Source of the DNA: Branchiostoma floridae
Lineage: Eukaryota > Chordata > Leptocardii > Amphioxiformes > Branchiostomatidae
Reading direction: 5' to 3'
Length of the DNA stretch: 64,000 nt
Assembly: GCF_000003815.2 (NCBI RefSeq)
Contig: NC_049989.1
Span: 2,210,423-2,274,422 of the forward strand
The notes under the pieces were generated by a model. It worked only from the letters and a program-made list of their open reading frames with translations. It did no database searches and had not been told where the DNA came from. Below are positions 11,732-22,300 of the stretch, one piece after another (position 1 is the stretch's first letter; the number at the start of each line of letters is the position of its first letter). The position numbers and the translations under genes were made by a program.

Positions 11732-11860
11732 CTTTCTTGGGACGTCGGTGGAAAAGAATGAAACTTCACCGTTCTTCGGAATGTTGGCGGAATCATGATT
11801 CGCAGTGAGGGTGAACTCCCCTACTGTGATGTCCCAAGGTCTTAAATTGATAAACACCGC
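11732..11860 (-). CDS. Weak candidate exon on the minus strand
   Basis: About 43 codons open on the minus strand end at a good donor (CAAGAAAG|GTAAGAC; exon edge 11732). The reading starts near VFINLRPWDITVGEF and is not low-complexity. There is no in-frame ATG, and the upstream acceptor (ggtggcag) lacks a pyrimidine tract. Family not recognised. It may be chance. Confidence 0.15.
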
Positions 11861-12797
11861 TGCCACCGATCAATCTAATCCGCCTAAAAATGAATTGTAC
11901 ACAAGTACTCCTTGTTACCAACTGTCTGCGTTGTGAATATTAGAACAATGCCGATGGCTTTGTCGCGCTTTTGACTTTGACTTTGAGGGACCTAACGTTA
12001 CCTGAATAACGAACGTGAATCAGCTCGCACAGTTTATGAACTGCATCCCGTTTTGGAACGTCTTTCAGAAATGCGAATATTCATGTGGCAAGATGAAGGC
12101 TTTTGGTTGCCTTCATTCACAACGTTCGGATGGAGAAATTTTGACTTTATAACTGTATACAGTGACAGAAATACCTCAGCTCAATCTACAAGTGGCTACA
12201 GTTTGTACGTTTACACGTCTATCTGATGTACTGATAGCCGGATTCATTGCTGTCCTTGCACCTGTTACAAAAACATGGCTCACTGTATAAGGGAAGCCAC
12301 GAAGTCGGCACTGGCAAAGAAACTTTCCTTTCACCTAATCCTTTCTGTAATACTAGTAATCAAGCTTTCGTCTGAAATCTTTTTGCGTCAGGTGGGATCG
12401 ATGATCGGAAATTTATGTTCCAGCTAAACACACGCTTGAGTGGCCAATCAATTTTTTAGACCATAGTAATGCAGGGACGAGGCCTTAGTGGCCCAAATGG
12501 ACCCTCTCACACATGCGACCTAGCGGTTCCTGCTAGACTGCAGGTGAACGTCTGGAATATCTATTTATCTATTTGGGCTGTTCAACACTCACACAAACAG
12601 GGCTGCCCAACTTGCCGGTGGCTATTACAAAGAGCTAGCTAGCCCTGCTGACAATACATGAAAAAAATAGCAATCAATAACAATATTCTAAGCACATGTA
12701 CATAAAACTTTATTGTATCTAAACGTATAGCTTACAAATCCATGCCACTGGGATTGTTAGATCAGGATGGAGAGTAAGTAGTTGTACCGTGACTCTA

Positions 12798-12900
12798 ATC
12801 TCCAAGCAGATTCCTCCGGTGGCATAAAACAGTAACATACTAGTAAGCTGGGGAAGGACTTAAGCCGGCAGAGGGGTAAAATTTGCCACCGCTTGGAGAT
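12798..12900. mobile_element. MITE family M1, copy 3 (short)
   Basis: The ends are ATCTCCAAGCAGATTCC and CCACCGCTTGGAGAT with TA on both sides. At 103 bp it is the shortest member and has lost most of the right subterminal region. Confidence 0.75.
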
Positions 12901-14358
12901 TACCGAGACTCTGCCAAATATTAAAGGTCTACTACGCAACTATTTGCGCTCAAATTTGAAATATTCTAGAACTAAGAAATCTCAGATTTACTACTACTTT
13001 TTGATACTTTTTGACACTTTTGTGTCATTATATAACGTACCATGAAGGGCAACCAAAACTCACGACCAAAATCAAATGCATAGCAAGAAAAGTGTTTTCT
13101 GACCAGTCAATTATAGCCAGATCAGAAGCAGGTAACAACAAGAAAGATGAGGCCATTGGTGGTTTCTAAGTTCTGGTGTCCAAGCCAATTGCAGTCTGTC
13201 ATCATCTAGCGATAGCTTGCTGAACTGCAGCACATCGTTTCCAAACAGGTACAGTATGTCCATAACAGACAAATGCAAAAAAAGCTAGGGAGTAAAGAAT
13301 TCTATTAATCATAAGCAGTCACAATTGCTTACATAGTCTGCAGCAAAAATAATTTTTTTTTGTTTTCAATTTTTTTATTGTCATCAGTTACTCATTAATT
13401 TTATCTCAAGAAGGAAACGTACTTTGTAGTTGAGCGTTTGAATGCGGTTTAACCCCAAAGAAAGAGGTGAGACCCCTGAAATGGCGTCCTTAGTCTGGAA
13501 CACGGAAGTAACGTAACTTGAGCTGAGGGATGAGATCATCTTTTGTTTGAGTCCACATTCTTTCTAACTTGCACAGAGCACAGAAGGGGTTGTCTAGTTA
13601 TGACAAATGCATGATTCGTAGTTATAACTTGCTGAAATCATTGCATTTGTATCTCACCGTCGCCACCTAGCGACAGGTGTGATTTCGCATGTGAGTTGCT
13701 GTTGTCTGGCTGTCCCAGGACAAACAGTCACAATCCTAGAATTTGGGTTAGACTGTCCCGCTGTGATTCAACCCTGTTTGTCTCGCTGATTTTTGTCATT
13801 TATCATGAGGGGGTTGAAACACATTGTTTGTGCCTTATGTGTCATTTGGATTTAGAGACAAAGCGTCAGTGGTGAGCTCCTTTGTCCAGCGGGTATGACC
13901 TGTATAGCTCCTGAAGTGCCTTTGTGTGGGTGTTGTTTTTTGTGTATGACCAAATGGTGGTAATACACTATACTGTAATGTACCAGTCAATTTAATATAA
14001 AGTTGGTGTTGTTGTGCATTTTCCAAACCTGTAATATAGTGTTAAGTTACAGTAGTTTAGTTAAGTAATCTAAGTGTTAATTTTAAATGATTGCATAATT
14101 TGTCAGTATTGACCTACTAGTACAACTGCGAAACAAAAGCAATGCTTTGACCATATTTCATAATTTTAAGTTGCTTCCATTCCTTTGTCGCTTATTAGAA
14201 TTTTCAATTAATTAAATTAGAAGTACCTAGTTTTAGCAATGACATGATCTTGAAAATGATGATATTGATAAGCGCTTAGAGAAGTAAATGATCTTCAGAT
14301 GTTTTATGTTTTATGATTTCATACTGATGATGATATTAAAATTTGTCCATCTCTACAG

Positions 14359-14512
14359 CCTGCAGGCAGATGTGACAGTCACCCCAAGTGTAAATCAAAG
14401 CAGCTCTTTGCCAGTGGCCAGCTTTGAAAGTGTAGACACTTATTTCCAACGTTACTGGCACTTATTGCCATCCTTGACACATTTATGACAAAGACAGTAA
14501 GAAAACACCAGG
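14359..14512 (+). other. 5' UTR part of the kinase exon
   Basis: A pyrimidine-rich acceptor (ccatctctacag, AG at 14357-14358) lies 154 bases before the kinase ATG, and no in-frame ATG intervenes. This suggests at least one upstream non-coding exon that I could not locate. Confidence 0.5.
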
Positions 14513-17500
14513 ATGGAAGATTACGAGATTCTGACACAACTCGGCAAGGGTGCCAGTGGAGCCGTGTTCCTGGCGAGAAAGGCCTACACCAAGAAAATGT
14601 TGGCACTGAAGAAGATCCAAGTGGACACCAGTCGCAAGACGCGAACCAAAGAGTCGCTTCTCAGGGAGGCCAAGATTCTGTCCAAGCTGCAACATTCCCA
14701 CATCGTGGCGTATCACGACTCCTTCTTCGACAAGGAAGAGGAGTACCTGTACATAGTACAGGACTACTGTGATGGTGGTACTCTGGATGAGAGGATACAT
14801 GACAAGAGACAGAAAGGAGAGTTCTTCCCAGAGAGTCAGGTCATGAGGTGGTTCATACAGATAGCCATGGCTGTACAGTACATGCACTCCATGAAGATCC
14901 TTCACCGAGACCTCAAAACTCAAAATGTCTTCCTCACCAAAAAGGATTGTGTCAAGCTCGGTGACTTCGGAATCTCGCGGATGATGGAACACACGTTGGA
15001 CGTCGCTCAGACGTGCGTTGGAACGCCATGCTACTTGAGCCCGGAACTGTGTCAGGATATCCCGTACAGCTCCAAGTCTGACGTCTGGGCCCTGGGGTGC
15101 CTTCTGTATGAAATGTGTGCCTTAAAACCAGCCTTCGATGCAAACAATCTTATCAGCCTGTTTTACAAAATCGTCAAAGGTACTTTTGACACAGTGCCTG
15201 ACTGCTTCTCACCAGAAATGACTGATCTGATCGGAACGATTCTGTCTAAGTCTCCAGAGGACAGACCCAGTGCAAGTGCTGTGTTGACTTTGCCGTATGT
15301 CCAAGACCAACTCAAGATATTCCTGGAGGAAAAAGAAGAATTGTACCGACAGATGGGAGAGGAGAAGGAAAGAAAACTGGGATCTCTAAAATTCCCTGAC
15401 TCCCATCGTAAGTCCTTAAGTGCAGAAAATCTAGCACAAGCCAGCCCAGAGGAGAAGGAAGACAACAAAGAGAGACAACAAAGATGTAAAACTGCTCCAC
15501 TGAGACGCAGTCAGCACGAGGAGGAAATCTTCAGTGAGTCTAAGTCTATACCGAACAATGAAACACTGTCAGATGTAGAAGATAAGGAAGGAATAGAAGG
15601 TAAGGAAGCCTGGAAGACAAATATGTCATCAGAAGAGGAGAGGGAGATCCCAAGTGAAACATCCTTTGTGAAGGTCGATCAGTCGATATCTGACTCAGAG
15701 AGCAGCGTAGAGGACCGGGAGGGGAGAGAGGCATGGCAAACACAGATGAACACTGTTGAGCAGACCAAGGAAACAGACGGGAGTCGTATCATGTCAAGTC
15801 CAATTTCCCCAAGAGAAGACTCTGCAAACTACTCCCAGGACTACTCCGACTCCGATGATGATGATGAGATAGAGGAAGACATCCCAGTGTCCAGCTCTGA
15901 CGAGGACATTCCGGAGGAGATTCCAGAAGAGATTCCTGAAGCCAACAGGAACAGGAGCAACAGGGAATCACCACTGGAAGTAAAGGTAAGATTTTGTAGC
16001 ACTGCAAATTCATTTTAGTCTTTTTGAATTAAGTTTGCATGGAAAACATAGTTTTGAGTTTCTGATTAAAAGGGTACCACAAAAATATTGACCAGAAATT
16101 GATAAAGCCAAAAAGATTTCAACATTTACTGTACTCAGGAAAATCATTATTAGAATAATACATCTTTCAAATGCAACTTGTAAATCAGGCAGTAAAATGA
16201 AACTCTAACCACATTCAGCAAATCAACAGAGCAGGGCAACAACAACCATCTACTAGTACTACTACTGGTATTGGCTTGCTATATGTTATCTTGACTGAAC
16301 CTCTTAATTGATTTATACATCAATCAATGATGTTGCCTATCATTTCACCAGGATGAAGAGCAGCATTGTGATTGGGTGTGCACACCTGCCAATGACTTAC
16401 AGCTGCAGGATATGGTTAGTGACACCTGTCAGGTGGTGTGCATGTGGAATGATGCACCTGAATGGCATCGTCTGCTCTAGCATCATTTTCCCCAAACACC
16501 ATATCCTACCCTGCACGAAAAATCCTCCATGTTAACCCCATCATCCCAAAGGAATTTGTTAATGCACATTGTACATGACTGTGATGATTTATTAATCAGC
16601 ATCCACAAGCTTTGTAGACTTTAAAATGATGTCATCAAGGGTAAGACTTCTTGCATCATTTTCTGATGTATGCCGCCATATTTTTTTTATTAGGAGGACG
16701 AGTATGCGGATGATTTTGAGGAGTATGAATCTGACCCGGAGCTGGAGGACATCATCAACGATGCACGGCAGGCGGCAGAGCTCAGGGCAACAGACGAGGA
16801 CTTTGTTGAGGAGCCGATTTCACCCGGACCCCAGGCTTCACCCAAGGGAACACAGGCATGGAAGAACGTCATCAAGTAAGGACAAAAGTTTACCATGTCA
16901 ATGAATACTTCTGTCTATATGGACTATAATTCAGCTGAAGGATCAAAACATGAATACAAGATCTGTCCTGCTGTAGTGTAAAGAGTAGAATGGCAATGAT
17001 ATTTGATAGTTCATCATTGCTTTATTGTACTCCAGCAGGGAATATTCTGTATAACATCATCTTTGGTCTTCTGTTTGAAAGCATTGGAAAAACAAAATAT
17101 TCCTTTGATAGACCGTGCTGTGTGGCTGTTCCAGTGTACAAGTAAGTATACAAGTAAGCCTCAAACCTCTGCGTGTAAAAGAACCCAACTAACTTATTGA
17201 GAACAGTGTGGGCCCTGTGGGGACGTGGTGTGCATGGCTAAATACACAAGCCGTAGCAAAGCAGGATTGCACTTAACACTGCTGTACAAGCTTCCTAAGA
17301 AGGCATCATGTGTCCCTTCAATTGTGGATGACTGATTTACCTTTAAGCTGACAGACTGTCCTGTGTGTTTTCAGGACCAAGTGTATAGAGGAGCTGGGAG
17401 CAGACCTGTTCCAGGAGATGCGAGGACAGCTGGAGCAGGGGGTGAAGGTGGAGGACCTGCGGCCCAAGATTGAGCTGATGGCTGGGTCCGAGCTCATGGA

Positions 17501-17549
17501 GACCTGCTACCTCGTGGACTTGTTCACAGAGGAGCAGGCTTGTAGCTAG
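14513..17549 (+). CDS. NIMA-related (NEK11-like) serine/threonine kinase, three coding exons
   Basis: Coding exons are 14513-15985, 16694-16875 and 17375-17549, with GT-AG introns and matching phases, giving about 609 residues. The first exon holds the whole kinase domain (about residues 4-270): glycine loop [11 protein letters not shown]-binding Lys in ALKKI (33), HRDLKTQN with catalytic Asp 133, DFG at 151-153, TPCYLSPE activation segment end, and RPSA near 251. The phrases [13 protein letters not shown] and [13 protein letters not shown] most resemble NEK11, though NEK1/NEK5-type identity cannot be excluded. After the kinase comes a Glu/Lys/Ser-rich tail with an acidic run ([11 protein letters not shown]), then an acidic [13 protein letters not shown] exon and a helical C-terminus. 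NEK kinases act in cell-cycle, DNA-damage and ciliary control; which applies here is unknown. Confidence 0.9.
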
Positions 17550-17716
17550 GATTCGTAGAGGTGTCCAAAATCTGTTCTTACTAGTGTTTTGTATAAGGAA
17601 TTTACACATGTACATGTGTAAACTATGTAACTACCAGGGAAAAATGGCATTCTCTGGTAGTCCTGCCCATAGTAAGGCATCTAATTTCCTTTAGTGTAGG
17701 CCATAGGGTATTTCTA

Positions 17717-17855
17717 ATCTCCAAGCAGATCCTACAGTAGCATAAAATTGTATTAAAGCTGCCAGAGGAGTAAAGCCACTTAGGATGATGACTCCCTTTG
17801 GCCAGCTATACTCCTTTGATACTATCTTCTGCCACTGGTAAATCTGCCTGGAGAT
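17717..17855. mobile_element. MITE family M1, copy 4
   Basis: The ends are ATCTCCAAGCAGATCCTAC and ATCTGCCTGGAGAT with TA on both sides. It lies between the kinase stop codon and its first poly(A) signal, so it is probably part of the mature mRNA. Confidence 0.8.
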
Positions 17856-18115
17856 TAGGGTGTCCCCAGGATGTCCTGATGCCTCGCTCAAAGTCTGCCA
17901 ATGATCAAGCAGGCGATTGAAGGCCCTGATGGTTAGAGAATAATGCAGGAATTTTTTGTTGTTTATTTTTTCAAACCCGTATTAATAAAATCACAACTTT
18001 TGTTCCTTTGCAGACCCAGATACTGTAGCTGGGTTTTTCCAATGATTACTTACGTAAAGCAGCTATGATCCTTCTGTTTCATTATTACATGAAGGCTGTG
18101 TCTTCTTAGTGTTCT

Positions 18116-18151
18116 CAAGGAGGTTAAAAAAAATGATTTTTAACCTCCTTG
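18116..18151. mobile_element. Minute palindromic insertion (family P), 36 bp
   Basis: It begins CAAGGAGGTTAAAAA, ends with its exact complement and has a 6-base centre. It is bracketed by the direct repeat GTGTTCT at 18109-18115 and 18152-18158. A second member sits at 42163-42188 with a different 7-base direct repeat, which argues that these are insertions and not chance palindromes. Confidence 0.7.
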
Positions 18152-19278
18152 GTGTTCTCCAATATAGATAAGCAAAACGTCGTGTTTGTACATATGATCT
18201 AAAATTGCTTTATGAATTCTTTATCTTTAGTCATGTCATCTTCCACAAGACTCTTGGCCGTTACCGTGACATCAGTTAAGCATTAGTAGAATTGATGGGA
18301 AATGCACCGTTAGTTACAGTAGCAATGTACTGGTGTGTAGGAAATGATCTATGTATCTATGTATCTATGGGAACAGGATATATTTGTGCCTTATTGAGAT
18401 TTTAATGTGTTCTTTTTCTATATCATGGAAACTTTTAAGTTTCTCATGTGCCTTAAATAGATATACAATGCAAAGATTGGTTCATGGAGAGCTCTGCATT
18501 GAATTTCCTCAAATTTTCTCAGAAGGAACTGTGGATGGTGTCTGTATTTGTGGGTATGTTGGTGGGGTGTAAAGGGACCAAACACAAAACTTTGTAAATA
18601 AATAATATATGCAAAAAAAACTGCAACAGGGGAAACTTTTAAATGCACCTTCAACCCTGAATCCTGTCAGCTATGTGCTAGGATTTGAAAGTCATTGCCT
18701 ATAGCCCTAATTTCATTATCATCTTTCGAGATACAACATGTAGAAAGATCTACAATAACCAATACAGTAAGAAATTACTTTACTCTGAAAAAGTCCATTT
18801 TGTGTAGTACCTCAGCATGTTACTTAGAGGCTCTCTTCAATGCAGTAGTCATGGGATATTTCCAACACCTACTTGGAGTGAATAGAATTCAGGCAAGAAA
18901 GTGCATTATTTTGCTTCTCTCTTTCAGTACGTCCTTCTGCACACTGTCTTGTAGTGCATAGGATGCATTGTGCATTGCATCTATTGTTGTTTTGCCTTAT
19001 GTTCAGATGTTCCGTCCAACAATCATCATGTAATCGCATGAGTCTGTTATGGGAAAAGTCCATTTGAAGCATATGTACATGTAGAATTGAAACAAAATGA
19101 TTAGAACGATATCTTTTCATCCTTTCTATGAAAGCTTGAATTGTGATGTGTCCACTGTTCACACAATACTATTAGGCTGATTTGGACAAATGCACTTGTT
19201 TCATGAAACTAACTGTGGCAGAGACCTTACTAATCAACATGGGAACTAGCCTGAGTATCATCCTCCGTAGTAACCGCT

Positions 19279-19378
19279 NNNNNNNNNNNNNNNNNNNNNN
19301 NNNNNNNNNNNNNNNNNNNNNNNNNNNNNNNNNNNNNNNNNNNNNNNNNNNNNNNNNNNNNNNNNNNNNNNNNNNNNN
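19279..19378. other. Assembly gap (100 N)
   Basis: Exactly 100 N, the conventional size for an unsized gap. Its right edge cuts a BRIP1-like exon. No BRIP1 exon is found to its left. Confidence 1.
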
Positions 19379-22300
19379 TCAAAGTCGGCCTTGTCTCCCC
19401 CCTGTGGTTCCCTGATCACCTGTTTGTGCTCCTCTATCTGTTCCCAAAGTCTGGTCATCTGGGAACAACATCGACAATTGAGTTAGAAAACATGACACTG
19501 TACATTGTAAATTGATACTTTCTTATGGGATTTAGCTTCAAGGTTTCAAGAAGGATAAAAGAGTTTTGTGGTAAAACTAACAGCTGCAGCATCTTTAAGG
19601 TAAAGATATGCTAGTAATTCATTGAAATGCAAATCAACTGTCATAAATTGAGAGAGTCATTGCGAAAATGAAACCACTACCAGGCATTGCACAAACTATG
19701 TGTCCTTGAAATAATCATTCGAATCTTTTTGAAGACTTCTTTCTAACATTGCAGAATAAAAGTACATTGTATATGTGTAATCTTCTGTTGATGTGAAGCA
19801 TACTAGTTAAGACAGGGATTTAATTTTACAGCATGTCAGGGAGGAAAGAAGTTTTTATGGGTTTTAAGTTTGGGGGTGAAAGAATACTGTTGATGTAGCT
19901 GGTGTAACACAAAATACACACAAAACCACCAAGAGATCCAAGATGGCGGCGATAGAGTGACGTGAGTCGGGCAGCTCCGAGAGTTTGTTACCTGTCCGAG
20001 CTTCTAAAGTGTGCAGGCGGTCCTCATTTTTTGGAAACGGTATTTCTGCTACGTCTAGACTTCACTGCTGAATGGGCAAAAGGAATAGAGGGTCTACCGG
20101 CTCCAGTGCTGGTGAAACCAGCCCGTCTCAGCAAAACCCCCCTCCCAAGACCCCAAAAATGGCGGCTAAGGAAATCGACGCTGCTACAGTATGCGAGGTG
20201 AGTCTGAAATCCCTCTCACCAGAGCTACAGGCACTTGCTCAAATCATCCTGTCACAAGTTAAAAAGACTGTCGTAGCGGAATTCAACTCTATGGGGGACA
20301 AACTTTCGTCACAAATACGTTCTCTGGATACAAAACTGGAAAATCTGACTACCGATGTGAACGCGATGCGGGATCGGGTGCGTGAGCTGGAGTCCGCCGC
20401 GGAGTTCCAGGAGAGTGAGGTGAAGCGACTGAGTGACTCCCTTCAGGAGGAACGTCGTGAGAGAGCGAAAGCGGTTCTTTTGAGTGAGAGATACTCTATG
20501 AAAGCTGATGTGATCATAAGGGGCATCCCGTGTAGTAAAGAGGAGGACTGTTTTCAAGTATTCACAGGCTTCCTAGTCAACGAACTGGGGTTTGATTCGA
20601 GTATTGCTATGCCTATCGTCGCCGCTCACAGGCTTGCTAAGCCATCATCTGCCAAGCCAGACCCACCTTTGCTTGTTCGTTTTGTCAGCTACCATGACAA
20701 GGATCGTGTGTTACAAGCTGGCCGTAATATGCGTGTTAGAAACAAGTTTGTGGTGCATGAACATTTGCCGCCCCCCCTACAGGCTGCACGGTCTAAACTG
20801 ATACCAGATAGGAATGCGGAAGTGGACAAGGCCAGGCGCAGCAACATGAAAGTCAACGCTTCAATCAGGGTGCCTCCCAAAAGTACTTTCGCTGTGTTGG
20901 TAGTCAACGGGATGGAGAAAGAACGTGTGGATGCGCTAGATCTTATCCTGTCTTCGTAGAATGAAACTGAATGACTTCACATGATTGACTTAGNNNNNNN
21001 NNNNNNNNNNNNNNNNNNNNNNNNNNNNNNNNNNNNNNNNNNNNNNNNNNNNNNNNNNNNNNNNNNNNNNNNNNNNNNNNNNNNNNNNNNNNNCATGCAT
21101 GAGCAATGTCTTCTGGACGGCGGAGACGAATTTGCATTAAAATGTTGTTATCTCCACAAAGTGTGTCTGAAGAATTTTTGACAGGTGTAAAACAGTGTTT
21201 CTTGGCCATAGGGGCTGATTTGTTATTATTGTCCTTCATTCTCATGTCACGCTGTGACTGACTTGTGACTGACTTGTGTTAAGTTATATCTTTGATTTAT
21301 TTCTGTTCTGATTCTGTTCTTGTCCAATGATTCTGACATTAACATACAGGATTAAATACTTATTCTGTTTAGTTTGCATGGGAATGGAAATGATATTGTT
21401 TTTGATCCGAATAGTTATTTTTGTTGTGCTTGTTATTGACAATTTGCTCCTCTGGACTTAAAACGATTAATTATAATGGAGCGAATGCCCAGATACCACC
21501 GGAAAAAGAAAATGATCTTGGATTCTCAGTTGTATACCATTATGTATATTCTTTTGTTATACAGGGTAGCTGATACCCTGTCTGTCTGTCTGTTTATTTT
21601 TTGGTGTTATTATGAAGACCTCCCTTTTGTAGTATTCATGGCCACCCTTAATAAGTTTTATGTTACTGTTATTTCTCTTTTGACCTATACTGATTTAATT
21701 CCTACTAATGTTCCAGCTATCAGTAAATCAACTCAAGCCGATATGTTACATGGCTTTGATTCATATTGATTTTATATCATCTACTATAGCTACCAACTCT
21801 AAGCTAACACAAGTTATGTCTCATGATTTTGTTGTTACTTGCTTGATTATTACTGAATTGGTTCCTGTTATTTTGGCAACCGCTGTTGAACTGAACACTA
21901 ATTTATGTTGGCACTTTATTGTTTCTACTTAATTGATATTGATATTGAGTTCATTTCTGTTATCAAGCTAACTCCATTTCTGGTTCGTGACGTTACCCCT
22001 CATTTTGTTCACATTGAGTTCATAGCGGTTGCTATGGTAACCATGACTGAGCTAACACCAGTTATGATTTTTGTTCATATTGCCTCTTATTGCACGATTT
22101 ATGGTTACAAATTTATGATTTTGCAATTGAGTTCACTTGAATCATTGTATGAATTGTTCTGTTATTTTGTTTCTATTATCTTTATTCTGATTCATTTTCA
22201 CTGCTTTACATTTTTATGTTTATGTTTGATGGTTCCCCAAGTTTATTTTACTTATAGTTATGTACCAGCAGTATCACCTGAGAGAATCCTGTGCTCCGAT

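Larger units (their letters stand above)
8931..14358. other. Gene-poor stretch upstream of the kinase gene
   Basis: No firm gene. It contains a CT-rich low-complexity tract (10156-10280), an inverted-repeat element (10761-11010), one weak candidate minus-strand exon (11732-11860) and one short MITE (12798-12900). From about 12,950 it becomes AT-rich and probably includes the promoter and first intron of the kinase gene. Confidence 0.5.
17550..19278 (+). other. Kinase 3' UTR and downstream intergenic DNA up to the gap
   Basis: After the TAG at 17547-17549 the first AATAAA is at 17984-17989, a plausible poly(A) signal. The presumed 3' UTR contains a complete M1 MITE (17717-17855). Further right is a tiny palindromic insertion (18116-18151). 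No exon of the neighbouring helicase gene is visible before the N gap. Confidence 0.5.
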
